Source of the DNA: Anaerolineae bacterium
GTDB taxonomy: Bacteria; Chloroflexota; Anaerolineae; Aggregatilineales; Phototrophicaceae
Direction of reading: 5' to 3'
DNA: 33,745 bases
Assembly (NCBI GenBank): GCA_022842885.1
Contig: JALHOR010000060.1
Coordinates: 1 to 33,745, forward strand
The notes beneath the pieces were generated by a model. That model was given only the letters and a program-made list of their open reading frames with translations, was not told the DNA's origin and did no database searches. Shown piece after piece: positions 7,266-15,304 of this stretch (position 1 is the first letter of the stretch; every line of letters starts with the position of its first letter). The position numbers and the translations under genes are program-made.

Positions 7266-7448
7266 CTACTTCAATTCATTCCCCACCAATGCGGTGTATA
7301 CCCGACTTTTGCCATGAACCCTCAAGCGTTTCTTCTCACCGCTTTTCATCCACATGTTACATACAGGGTAGTTCAAATTGCAACCGCTTTCGTCCATAAA
7401 GAGTAGCTCAAAATCTCCACTCTGGCTTTTTTTCAAGTCTTCGATCTG
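7266..7448 (-). pseudogene. IS630-family transposase fragment (DDE domain remnant)
   Basis: Read on the minus strand, this stretch translates without a stop into about 60 residues: DLKKSQSGDFELLFMDESG, CNLNYPVCNMWMKSGEKK, RLRVHGKSRVYTALVGNELK, then a stop. The LLFMDESG ... W.K.GEKK pattern is the second-Asp region of IS630/Tc1-like DDE transposases. No start codon, N-terminal helix-turn-helix or final Glu region is present, and no inverted repeats were found, so it is a dead remnant. Neither flanking gene obviously depends on it. Confidence 0.75.
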
Positions 7449-7478
7449 CCCTTCTGTCCCGCTGCGCCTTCAGTGGTA

Positions 7479-7576
7479 ATATTTTTTTCTTTGCGCTCTT
7501 GGCGACTTTGCGGTTAAAATCTTCACTGTGATGAACTATTTTTAAAAGCCAAAAGCTAAGAGCCAAAAGCCATCTA
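7479..7576. repeat. Intergenic short repeats upstream of the VWA gene
   Basis: Positions 7487-7517 read TTTGCGCTCTTGGCGACTTT and onward, a word common between genes in Chloroflexota and cyanobacteria. Positions 7543-7576 hold three AAAAGCC/AAAGCTAAGAGCC units, which run up to the start codon of the next gene. With the transposase fragment at 7266-7448 they account for most of the 350-bp gap. Confidence 0.55.
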
Positions 7577-7578
7577 CC

Positions 7579-8793
7579 ATGCCCGAAACGATTCCGAATC
7601 AACGCCTATATATTCCCGAAGATGAACCGTATCATGGCGGAAATTTGCTGCACAATCTGCTCTTGTTTGGGCGTGTGTGCCGCATTTTGGGCATGGATGT
7701 CACGCCCAATCGCATGGCAGAGGTAGCGCAGGCAATCGAATATGTGAATTTGGGGCGCAAGAACGATGTGTATTTTGCTATGCAATCGCTGCTCGTGACG
7801 CAGAAAAAAGATTTGGCATTGTTTGATGAAGCCTTCAAATTATTCTGGCAAAAACCCGCCGATGGCATGACCACGCTGAATCTGTTTTCATTGGGCGAAG
7901 AACGCAACAAGCGCAAAACCCAATTTTTGCCCTCTGCTGATTCCAGCCCAGACGATGCCCACGATGATGCCACCAAGCCACCCATAGACCCCAACCTGAT
8001 TGCCATTGTTCCCACCTATAGCCAACAAGAGATTTTGCGCTATAAAGATTTTTCCGAGATGACTGCCGAAGAATTGGCACAAGCACACACCATGATTGCC
8101 ATGCTGCCGCGTGCCATCAGTTTCCGGCAATCGCGGCGCTATAAAGCGGGCAAAGGGCAAACACTGGATATGCGGCGCTCATTTCGTCATGCGCTGCGCC
8201 ACGCTGGCGAAATGGTCTATTTGCCAACCCGCCTTCACAAACAAAAACCACGTCCGATTGTCCTCATCAGCGACATCAGCGGCAGTATGGAACGTTATAC
8301 CCGCGTGCTGCTGCATTTTATGCACACACTAGCAAACTCGCTGTACCAAGTCGAATCGTTTGTGTTCAGCACGCATCTCACGCGCATCACCCATCCGATT
8401 CGCCATACTTCGGTAGATATTGCGCTGCGTGACGTGGGAACGACGGTGCGACATTGGGGTGCGGGAACGAATACGGGCGCATCGCTGCACGCCTTTAATT
8501 ATCAATGGGCGCGGCGCGTGTTGGGGCGCGGTGCGATTGTCCTGCTCATCAGCGATGGTTGGGATAGAGGCGACCCAGAAACCCTACGAAAAGAGATGCT
8601 GCACCTCAAACGCCAATGTTATCGTTTCGTGTGGCTGAATCCGTTATTGGGTTCGGACGCCTACGAACCCTTAACGCGCGGTGCTTTGGCGATGCTGCCG
8701 TATGTGGATGAATTTTTGCCCGTGCATAACTTAGCCAGTTTGATGTCGTTGATGAAAATTTTGCAGGAACTCACCGGGCGGCGTGTGGTGTAA
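7579..8793 (+). CDS. VWA domain protein, CoxE-like
   Basis: 404 residues. The C-terminal half is a von Willebrand A domain of the CoxE type. The MIDAS motif DISGSM starts at D232, a conserved Thr-containing GAGTNTG follows, and ISDGWDRGD is near residue 325. CoxE-type proteins normally partner a MoxR/CoxD AAA+ ATPase in maturation of metalloenzymes such as CO dehydrogenase. No such ATPase or target enzyme lies nearby, so it is an orphan here. The N-terminal half (about 1-200) is helical with an acidic linker (SSPDDAHDDATKPP). No Shine-Dalgarno is visible before the ATG because the leader consists of AAAAGCC repeats. Confidence 0.85.
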   Translation: MPETIPNQRLYIPEDEPYHGGNLLHNLLLFGRVCRILGMDVTPNRMAEVAQAIEYVNLGRKNDVYFAMQSLLVTQKKDLALFDEAFKLFWQKPADGMTTLNLFSLGEERNKRKTQFLPSADSSPDDAHDDATKPPIDPNLIAIVPTYSQQEILRYKDFSEMTAEELAQAHTMIAMLPRAISFRQSRRYKAGKGQTLDMRRSFRHALRHAGEMVYLPTRLHKQKPRPIVLISDISGSMERYTRVLLHFMHTLANSLYQVESFVFSTHLTRITHPIRHTSVDIALRDVGTTVRHWGAGTNTGASLHAFNYQWARRVLGRGAIVLLISDGWDRGDPETLRKEMLHLKRQCYRFVWLNPLLGSDAYEPLTRGALAMLPYVDEFLPVHNLASLMSLMKILQELTGRRVV

Positions 8794-8838
8794 AATATGA
8801 ACCGCGTTTATTGATCCCCTCTACCGAAAGAGCCAAAT

Positions 8839-9759
8839 ATGGTATCCGTTGAAAAAATCAGTTACGGCGGTTGGTCAAATGTCTATCGCGTCAGCAATGA
8901 CACCGTAGAATTGCTTGTGACTGCCGATGTGGGTCCCCGCATTATCCGCTATGGGTTTATCGGCGGCGATAACGAATTTTACGAAGCGCCGCATTTGTTG
9001 GGCAAAACGGGCGGCGAAGACTGGGTGAATTATGGCGGGCATCGCTTGTGGCACGCCCCAGAACAACGTCCCCGCACCTATGCACCAGATAATGACATCG
9101 TAGGTGTTGGCGAGATTTATAATGGTATCATCGTCACCCAAGCCACCGAGAGCATCAGTGGCATCCAAAAAGAGATGGAAATTACGCTGGCAGACAGTGG
9201 TTCACAGGTCAATATTTTACATCGGCTGCGTAATCAAAATGCTTGGGCAGTCGAATTGGCACCGTGGGCAATAAGCGTGATGGCAGCAGGTGGCGTGGGC
9301 ATTATCCCGCAGCCCATGAAAGGCTCGCACGAAGACTTTTTGCAGCCCGTGGGTAATCTGGCATTCTGGGCATATACCAACATGGCAGACCCACGCTGGA
9401 CATGGGGCGACCAATATATCTTGCTGCGGCAAGATATTAACGCCACAGTGCCGCAAAAAGTCGGCGCGTATGTTCAGCAAGGTTGGACGGCATATGCGCG
9501 GCACAATCACTTATTCGTCAAACGCTATTATCCCAATCAGCAAGCCATTTATCCCGATAAAGGCGTATCTGTAGAGATATTCACCAACAAGGTCATGTTG
9601 GAAGTGGAAACACTAGGACCCTTAGCGCCAGTGTCCGCTGGTGGTTGGGTGGAACATTTTGAACATTGGCACTTGTTTGACGGCGTGCCAATGCCCACCA
9701 ACGATGCTGATGTTGCTACCCATATTCTGCCCAAAGTGGAAGCTGCACAAAACGGCTAG
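8839..9759 (+). CDS. DUF4380-like, galactose-mutarotase-fold protein
   Basis: 306 residues, soluble and beta-rich. The start (KISYGGWSNVYRVSNDTVELLVTADVGPRIIRYGFIGG) and YGGHRLWHAPE are typical of DUF4380 and other aldose-epimerase-like proteins of the galactose mutarotase/carbohydrate-binding fold. No enzyme activity is established for this subgroup as far as I know. It precedes a ROK repressor and a sugar isomerase, so a mutarotase or sugar-binding role in the same pathway is a reasonable inference. A weak GAAAGAG ribosome site precedes the ATG, and a hairpin follows at 9771-9790. Confidence 0.7.
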   Translation: MVSVEKISYGGWSNVYRVSNDTVELLVTADVGPRIIRYGFIGGDNEFYEAPHLLGKTGGEDWVNYGGHRLWHAPEQRPRTYAPDNDIVGVGEIYNGIIVTQATESISGIQKEMEITLADSGSQVNILHRLRNQNAWAVELAPWAISVMAAGGVGIIPQPMKGSHEDFLQPVGNLAFWAYTNMADPRWTWGDQYILLRQDINATVPQKVGAYVQQGWTAYARHNHLFVKRYYPNQQAIYPDKGVSVEIFTNKVMLEVETLGPLAPVSAGGWVEHFEHWHLFDGVPMPTNDADVATHILPKVEAAQNG

Positions 9760-9770
9760 AGGGTGTTTCG

Positions 9771-9790
9771 GGGCGCGGCATATCGCGCCC
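9771..9790 (+). terminator. Hairpin after DUF4380-like gene
   Basis: GGGCGCG (9771-9777) pairs with CGCGCCC (9784-9790) over a 6-nt loop, 12 bases after the stop codon. No strong T-run follows. It shares its style with the GGGCG...CGCCC hairpins at 24855-24877 and 27865-27898. Confidence 0.5.
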
Positions 9791-9832
9791 TATGGTTAGC
9801 CGCTAGTTGATTATTTTCCTCAAATTCATTGC

Positions 9833-9897
9833 TTGCATTTCTCGCCAAACCTCGTTATACTCACAAGAGAATTATTTAATTTATTTGTTTAATTAAT
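9833..9897 (+). promoter_or_regulatory. Candidate promoter and AT-rich operator of the ROK gene
   Basis: The -35 is TTGCAT (9833-9838), then a 17-bp spacer, then the -10 TATACT (9856-9861). Downstream (9871-9897) lies a very A/T-rich partial dyad with outer ATT-AATT arms around TATTTGTTT, in the style of XylR/NagC (ROK) operators. Autoregulation by the gene's own product is an inference. Confidence 0.45.
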
Positions 9898-9924
9898 TCA
9901 GTCTCCAGTTAGTGATACCCGTTT

Positions 9925-11154
9925 ATGCAACCTATCACCAGTGGCACCAGCAGCAGCGACATGAAATCGCATAACATCAGTGCGATTTTGCGGACGTTGT
10001 TGTATCAGGATGGCATCTCGCGGGTGCATTTGGCGCAAACATTAGGTATTTCCACTGCCACCATCACCAATCTGGTCGGCGAACTCATTCAAACGGGTTT
10101 GGTGATTGAAGAAGGTATCATCAAAACCAATGGACAAACCAATGTGGGGCGTCCGCAAAAGGCGCTGCATATTGTTACGGATGCTCGCTATGTTATGGGC
10201 ATTCATATTGATGTCGGCAGAGTCTACCTCATCTTAGCGAATCTTTTCGCGCAAAAAATTAAATCTTGGCAGTTTGACCATGCCTTAGATGCACCGCCCG
10301 AACAAGTGCTAGACCGCGCAGTTGAAGTTTTCCGAACGACGCTGCCCACATTGAATCTTTCACAACTGATTGGCGTAGGGGTCGCGGCATCCGGCTTGGT
10401 GGATACCTCCACCGGGGTGAATGTGATTGCCCCTAATCTTGCCGGATGGCACAATGTCCCTATCCGGGAGTATCTGATGCAACGCCTGAATTTGCCTGTG
10501 GCAGTAGATAACAATGTGCGGGCAATGGCATTAGCCGAAACCTTGTTCGGCGTTGGCAAACAGGCGCGGGCAATGGCATTTATCTATGCCAGAACCGGGG
10601 TGGGTGCTGGCTTAGTCGTCAACGGCGAGTTGTATCGTGGCGCTGCTGCTGGTGCCGGGGAAATTGGACATACGACGATTTTGCCGGATGGCGGGGAAAC
10701 ATGCCATTGCGGGAATACGGGCTGTCTAGAAACGCTCATTTCCGAACCCGCAATTTTGCGGCTCATTGACACCCTTATCCACGAGCATCCTGACTTAAAA
10801 AGCCAACTCCCCAGCGGGCAACTTAGCCCCTTAGACCGGGTATTTATTCTGGCGCAATCCAGAAAAATCGTGCGCGAACAATTAGAAAACCGCGCTCGGT
10901 ACATGGGGATTGCCATAGCGAATTTGGTCAATATTTTTAACCCAGAATTGATTGTGCTAGGCGGTATCTTCCGGCGCGAAAAAAGTTTGCTGCTGCCCGT
11001 GATAGAAGCTACCGTGCGGCAACGCGCCTTCGCCCGCTTGGGTGAGCAAGTGCGTTTTAAAGTTACAGATTTTGGCGATGATGCTGGCATGATTGGTGCG
11101 GCAGCACTGGCACTGGAAGCATTTTTCTATCGTCCCCAAGCGACGATAACATAA
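9925..11154 (+). CDS. ROK family transcriptional regulator (NagC/XylR type)
   Basis: 409 residues. The N-terminal winged helix-turn-helix is HNISAILRTLLYQDGISRVHLAQTLGISTATITNLVGELIQTGL (about 14-62). It is followed by a ROK sugar-kinase-like ATPase fold with GVGAGLVVNGELYRGAAAGAGEIGHT and the zinc motif CHCGNTGC (C260-C267). Proteins of this class repress sugar catabolic genes and release DNA when the sugar binds. It sits 18 bp ahead of the isomerase gene, so it probably controls that gene and the genes downstream, and itself. An alternative in-frame ATG at 9961 (MKSHNIS) would also keep the whole DNA-binding domain. Confidence 0.92.
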   Translation: MQPITSGTSSSDMKSHNISAILRTLLYQDGISRVHLAQTLGISTATITNLVGELIQTGLVIEEGIIKTNGQTNVGRPQKALHIVTDARYVMGIHIDVGRVYLILANLFAQKIKSWQFDHALDAPPEQVLDRAVEVFRTTLPTLNLSQLIGVGVAASGLVDTSTGVNVIAPNLAGWHNVPIREYLMQRLNLPVAVDNNVRAMALAETLFGVGKQARAMAFIYARTGVGAGLVVNGELYRGAAAGAGEIGHTTILPDGGETCHCGNTGCLETLISEPAILRLIDTLIHEHPDLKSQLPSGQLSPLDRVFILAQSRKIVREQLENRARYMGIAIANLVNIFNPELIVLGGIFRREKSLLLPVIEATVRQRAFARLGEQVRFKVTDFGDDAGMIGAAALALEAFFYRPQATIT

Positions 11155-11172
11155 ATTTTTGAAAGGTTTTTT

Positions 11173-12510
11173 ATGCCCACTCTTCGCATTGGCTTTGTGC
11201 CGATTGCCCGCCCAACATTTGATGTGCCATTGGCAGAGCAGATGAGCCAGACGGCGCATCAACAATTGCAAGCTGCCGGATTTGAGGTGATAGGCACGCC
11301 TGATTTATTGATGTCGCTGGATACTATGACCCCGGTGATTGACCATCTGCGGGAAAATACGCCCGATGTGCTGCTGCTCGTGCAAGCCTCTTTCGCGGAT
11401 AGCACGATGGCGGTACATCTCGTGCGAGAAATCAATATTCCGTTGGTGTTGTGGGCAATTCCTGAAGACCGTGTGGGCGGGCGACTGCGTTTAAATTCGT
11501 TTTGCGGCATCAATCTCGCCGGACACGGCTTAACCCGCGCTGGTTTCACCTATGAATATGTCTATGCTCCACCGGATGATGCCACTGCTATCGCCAAAAT
11601 TCGTACTATTGCCCGCGCCGCCCAAACCCAGAAATTATTAGCTGGCACGCGCATCGGGCGCATTGGTGAAAATCCAGCCGGATTTGATACCTGCTTGGTG
11701 AATCATGCCGGGCTAAAAAATCAATTTGGCGTGGAAGTGGTGCAAGTTGCTCTCAACACGGTGTTTGAAAATGCCCGTGCTGCTGACCCGACAGCAGTGG
11801 ATGCCGCGTTAGCGAGCGTGAAAGCGCAAGTGGCAGGCGTGGATACGATGGATGCGACTGCGACTCGTGGCACTTTAAGCGCCTATGTTGCCATGCGCGA
11901 TATGGCACAACAAGAAAAATTATCCGGTTTGGCGGTGCGCTGCTGGCCTGAATTTTTTACAGAAACAGGCTGCGCGGCATGTGGCGCGATGTCACTATTG
12001 AGCAATAGCAAAACACCTACTAGCTGCGAGGCAGATGTCAATGGCACGCTGACGCAGTTGATGTTACAGCACCTCAGTGGCGAACCTGCTTTTGGCAGCG
12101 ATATTGTTTCGTTTGATGTGGACGATAATACGGCGGTATTGTGGCATTGTGGGCTGGCACCGCTTTCGATGGCAGACCCCGATTCTGTACCCGAAGCCAC
12201 GATTCATTCTAATCGCAAACTACCGTTATTGATGCAATTTCCGTTAAAACCGGGGCGTATCACGCTGGCACGCCTCAGCGAAGCTACGGGCGAATTTCGC
12301 TTGGTGATTGGCAGCGGCGAAATGCTGAAAGCGCCCGCAGCATTTACTGGTACTTGCGGCACAGTGCGGTTTGATAACGGGGCTGCTGCCGTTATGGATA
12401 CCATGCTGCGCGAAGGCTTGGAACATCATCTCTCGCTCGTTTATGGCGATTATGTGGAAGCCCTTTTGGTCTTGGCACGCTTGTTTAAACTGCCGGTGCT
12501 GCGGCTGTAA
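11173..12510 (+). CDS. L-fucose/L-arabinose isomerase-like sugar isomerase (COG2407 type)
   Basis: 445 residues, probable aldose-ketose isomerase. The N-terminal part has the alternating alpha/beta pattern of the fucose/arabinose isomerase superfamily (DVLLLVQASFADSTMAVHLVREINIPLVLWAIPE). The metal-site region is recognisable: CEADVNG (E286), FGSDIVSFDVDDN (D310/D315) and LWHCG (H325). AAAGG precedes the ATG. It is the first enzyme gene after the ROK regulator and 85 bp from the transaldolase. The isomerases of transaldolase-type sulfoquinovose pathways (SftI/SqvD) are, as I recall, of this superfamily, so the substrate could be a sulfosugar, another deoxysugar, or an ordinary aldose. The sequence alone does not decide. 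Confidence 0.82.
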   Translation: MPTLRIGFVPIARPTFDVPLAEQMSQTAHQQLQAAGFEVIGTPDLLMSLDTMTPVIDHLRENTPDVLLLVQASFADSTMAVHLVREINIPLVLWAIPEDRVGGRLRLNSFCGINLAGHGLTRAGFTYEYVYAPPDDATAIAKIRTIARAAQTQKLLAGTRIGRIGENPAGFDTCLVNHAGLKNQFGVEVVQVALNTVFENARAADPTAVDAALASVKAQVAGVDTMDATATRGTLSAYVAMRDMAQQEKLSGLAVRCWPEFFTETGCAACGAMSLLSNSKTPTSCEADVNGTLTQLMLQHLSGEPAFGSDIVSFDVDDNTAVLWHCGLAPLSMADPDSVPEATIHSNRKLPLLMQFPLKPGRITLARLSEATGEFRLVIGSGEMLKAPAAFTGTCGTVRFDNGAAAVMDTMLREGLEHHLSLVYGDYVEALLVLARLFKLPVLRL

Positions 12511-12595
12511 TCATGAATACGAGTCTTGCTTACGAATGAACTGCACCCTGTTGACAACCTGATTGAATATATTGAATATGACGAAGGGAAAACAC

Positions 12596-13267
12596 ATGAA
12601 ATTTTTTCTGGATAGCGCCATTGTAGAAGAAATTCACTATGCGCTAGAAATGTGGGATATTGATGGGGTCACGACGAATCCGCGTCATGTGCAAGCATCC
12701 GGCAAGCCATTTTTGAGTGTCGTCCAAGAAATTGGCAAGCTCGTCGCCCAATATGATGATGAGAAAACAGTTTCGGTGCAAACCAATCCGCACAGCCATA
12801 ACGATTACAAAGCGATTGTGGCAGAAGGCAAAAAACTCGCGCCGATGTCGCCCAACTTTGTCATCAAAATGCCCTGCACCGAAGATGGTTATCGCGCTTG
12901 CCATGTTCTTTCCAGCGAAGGTATCCGCGTGAATATGACATTGTGCTTCTCGCCGATTCAGGCGTTACATGCGATGCGAATGGGCGCGTATTATATTTCG
13001 CCGTTCATTGGCTGGAAAGAAACCAACAGCGAAGATTCGCGCACCTTCATTGAAGAAATGGTTAGCATCCGTGATAACTACGGTTATGAGACGGAAATTT
13101 TGGTCGCAGCAGTCCGCAATGGGCGGCAAATTGTGGATGCAGCGGTGGCAGGCGCAGATATTGTTACCTGTGGTCATTCTGTCTACAAAGAAGCCTTTGA
13201 TAATCCTTATACCGAGATGGGCTTGGGCAAATTTAAGGGCTTTTGGGATAAGACGCAATATGAGTAA
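12596..13267 (+). CDS. Small transaldolase / fructose-6-phosphate-aldolase-like enzyme
   Basis: 223 residues, class I aldolase of the transaldolase family, subunit size like FSA. The start MKFFLDSAIVEEI with D6, the VTTNP motif (N28) and the Schiff-base lysine in FVIKMP (K91) are all in place. The frame is open to 12563, but ATG 12596 has AAGGGA upstream and begins exactly at the family start. Where FSA-type enzymes read SPFVGR, this one reads SPFIGW (W140), so the arginine thought to hold the substrate phosphate is gone. This points to a substrate lacking that phosphate or carrying another group. Located between the isomerase and the GH4-type enzyme, it would cleave the ketose product of the isomerase. 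Confidence 0.85.
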   Translation: MKFFLDSAIVEEIHYALEMWDIDGVTTNPRHVQASGKPFLSVVQEIGKLVAQYDDEKTVSVQTNPHSHNDYKAIVAEGKKLAPMSPNFVIKMPCTEDGYRACHVLSSEGIRVNMTLCFSPIQALHAMRMGAYYISPFIGWKETNSEDSRTFIEEMVSIRDNYGYETEILVAAVRNGRQIVDAAVAGADIVTCGHSVYKEAFDNPYTEMGLGKFKGFWDKTQYE

Positions 13268-13302
13268 GGCAGTTAAAAGTTAAAAGATGAAAGTGCAAAG
13301 TT

Positions 13303-13406
13303 AGCCCTCACCCTAAATCCCTCTCCCGTAGGAGAGGGACTTTAACCACCACGTTGGTTCTTATCTCCCCTTCTCCTTTGGGAGAAGGGGGCGGGGGATG
13401 AGGGCT
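13303..13406. repeat. MITE-like repeat element, copy B
   Basis: The terminal inverted words AGCCCTCA and TGAGGGCT enclose two hairpins: TCCCTCTCC with GGAGAGGGA (loop CGTA), and CCCCTTCTCC with GGGAGAAGGGG. Positions 13323-13409 match 5444-5530 at 85 of 87 bases. This is the short form, without the 45-bp extra segment of copy A. Confidence 0.85.
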
Positions 13407-13443
13407 GAGTACTGAGGACAAAGTAAAAAGTTCAAAACTCATA

Positions 13444-13500
13444 CAGATTGCGTGAAAAGTCCGTATTTGTAGGGACACGGCATGCCGTGTCCCTACGGAA
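13444..13500 (-). repeat. Palindromic repeat with conserved flanks, copy 2 (perfect palindrome)
   Basis: GTAGGGACACGGCA (13469-13482) is followed directly by its exact reverse complement (13483-13496), a 28-bp perfect palindrome. The flanks match copy 1 (612-663) in inverted orientation, with two mismatches. Confidence 0.85.
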
Positions 13501-13575
13501 AAACATATTTTCTGAAAGTGCTAATAGCTGAAACCCAATCACAAAGTTTCGATAACCAGAAAGAACGATAACCCT

Positions 13576-15027
13576 ATGCAAACCGCTGTTGATTCGGAAT
13601 TAAAGCCGATACAAGCAACAACGATTAAACCGCCCAAAATTGTCATCATCGGTGCGGGCAGCGCCATTTTTGGATTAGGGGCGCTCTCGACGATGATGCA
13701 AAGCCAACAGTTGCGCGGCGCTCATATTGCTTTGTGTGATATTGATGAACAAGGCTTGGAAACGATGACGCGCCTTGCCAACCTGATGAACGAAAATTGG
13801 GGGACGGAAGCCACCATTTCTAGCTCTACCAATCGGCGCGATTTGCTGCCTGATGCGGATTTTGTGATTGTCTCGATTCAGGTGGGACAGCGCGAAACCG
13901 TGTGGGAAATGGATTGGCAAATTCCGCTGAAGCACGGTGTCCGCCAACCCTATGCCGAAAATGGCGGACCCGGCGCATTCTCGCACACGGCGCGTAATTT
14001 GCCGGTCTTGTTGGATATTGCCCGCGATATGGAAGAACTTTGCCCGAAGGCTTGGTATCTGAATCTGGTGAATCCGTTGATTCGCTTGACGACGGGCGTG
14101 CATCGCTATACCAATATCAAGATTATCGGGTTGTGCCATCAATTGTTGTGGGGCTATGCGATGGCAGGCGCGGTGTTATCTGACCGCTTTGGCATCGAAG
14201 TCCCAGAACATTTCCATGTGCATACCGACGCGGATAACATGCCCAGTTTTATTCCGGTGGCGCGGGCAGCAGTTAAAAATTTGGATATTAAAGCTGCCGG
14301 GATTAATCATTTTTCGTGGGTGTATGATATTCGGGATAAAAATACGGGCGAAGATTTGTACCCGGAACTGCGCGATAAGTGGCTGAAGCACTATCGCAAA
14401 GATTTTGAACCTCTCAGCCGGGTGGTGTTTGACACCTATGGCATGATGCCCACCGCTGGCGACAGCCACATGTGCGAATTTTTGCCATTTGTAGCGAATC
14501 CCGTTACCAAACCGTGGGAAAAATTTGATTTGAAATTGCAAAGTTGGGAAGGCAACCGCCGCCGCCGCGCTGCCCGTTGGGAATTGGCACATGCCATTGT
14601 AGATGGCAAAAAAGATGTTAATGATTTGCGCGATGTGTGGCGGCATCAAATGCTGGATGAAGGTATCCCGGAAATGGTCGGGGCGCTGCATTACAATCGC
14701 CAATATTTTCATCAGCAACTCAATATCCCCAATGAAGGCTATATCCCCAATTTGCCCAATGATGCCATTGTCGAAGTACCGGGGTTAATGTCGGCATATG
14801 GGGTACAAGGGTTATCGTTCCCGGCGTTGCCCGATGGCATTGCCGAATTATGCCGCCGCGAATTGGCATATAGCTCGCTGGTGGTGGAGGCGTGCGTGAA
14901 GGGCGATCGGCACTTGGCGTTACAAGCACTCACTTTTGACCCGATGGTGGGCGATATTGATGTGGCGAAGGCAATCCTAGAGGATTTGCTGCAATCTTTC
15001 AGCCAATATTTGCCGCAGTTTGCTTAA
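13576..15027 (+). CDS. GH4-type NAD+-dependent glycosidase (alpha-glucosidase/galacturonidase-like)
   Basis: 483 residues of the glycoside hydrolase family 4 fold, in which NAD+ and a divalent metal drive cleavage through transient oxidation at C3. The Rossmann motif GAGSAIFG is at 26-33, and ALCDIDEQGLE marks the ribose-binding acidic turn. NPLIRLTTG (N166-P167), GLCHQLLWG (C187-H188) and GINHFSW (N244-H245) are the metal and catalytic motifs of the family. An unusual basic run NRRRRAARWE lies in the C-terminal half. Specificity within GH4 ranges over alpha-glucosides, alpha-galactosides and galacturonides. NAD+-dependent sulfoquinovosidases using similar chemistry also exist. The context (isomerase, small transaldolase, UxaA-type pair) suggests it releases the sugar used by this locus. 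Confidence 0.85.
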   Translation: MQTAVDSELKPIQATTIKPPKIVIIGAGSAIFGLGALSTMMQSQQLRGAHIALCDIDEQGLETMTRLANLMNENWGTEATISSSTNRRDLLPDADFVIVSIQVGQRETVWEMDWQIPLKHGVRQPYAENGGPGAFSHTARNLPVLLDIARDMEELCPKAWYLNLVNPLIRLTTGVHRYTNIKIIGLCHQLLWGYAMAGAVLSDRFGIEVPEHFHVHTDADNMPSFIPVARAAVKNLDIKAAGINHFSWVYDIRDKNTGEDLYPELRDKWLKHYRKDFEPLSRVVFDTYGMMPTAGDSHMCEFLPFVANPVTKPWEKFDLKLQSWEGNRRRRAARWELAHAIVDGKKDVNDLRDVWRHQMLDEGIPEMVGALHYNRQYFHQQLNIPNEGYIPNLPNDAIVEVPGLMSAYGVQGLSFPALPDGIAELCRRELAYSSLVVEACVKGDRHLALQALTFDPMVGDIDVAKAILEDLLQSFSQYLPQFA

Positions 15028-15304
15028 TTTTCACCGCATAGGCACGGGGAACTACAGCGATAAAGCTATTTCAAGAATTTAGTAGGGGCGAGATAATGAA
15101 ACTAAAATAATTGGGCAATGTGTAGGGGAGCGCCTATGTGCGTTCCTCCGGTGGGCAACCACGTAGGGTCGCCCCTACACACAACCTGATTTTTTATTAA
15201 ATTGCATTACCTCGTCCTCTCAGAAAAATCAAATCCTGAAATGGTTTTCGCTTTTTGTTCTTCGTGGGCTGTGTGGTTGGTTTATATCACAGGAGCGAAA
15301 TAGC
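15028..15304. repeat. Gap with inverted copy of the ~90-bp palindromic repeat
   Basis: The reverse complement of 15121-15209 corresponds to 481-570. A partial GTAGGGGCGAGATAA word lies at 15082-15096. The last 60 bases lead to the SAF gene with ribosome site CAGGAGCG. Nothing else is recognised. Confidence 0.75.

Larger units (their letters stand above)
13268..13575. repeat. Non-coding gap with MITE-like and palindromic repeats
   Basis: No gene is seen. The gap holds AAAAGTTAAAAG-type repeats (13272-13300), MITE-like copy B (13303-13406), a TGAGTACTGAGGAC repeat (13405-13420), and a perfect 28-bp palindrome (13469-13496) with conserved flanks. The GH4 gene follows with only a weak AGAAAG ribosome site. 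Confidence 0.75.

Noticed and set aside
10584..11090. 168-residue minus-strand open frame
   Set aside because: It is a shadow of the ROK regulator. Its Ser/Pro/Arg-rich composition is typical of an antisense reading.
12551..12582. Promoter TTGACA before the transaldolase gene
   Set aside because: No acceptable -10 lies 16-18 bp downstream; the candidates TATATT and TATGAC give spacers of 11 and 20. The gene is more simply part of the upstream operon.
14176..14718. 180-residue minus-strand open frame
   Set aside because: It is antisense to the GH4-type gene, rich in Ile/His/Phe from reversed codons, and has no family features.
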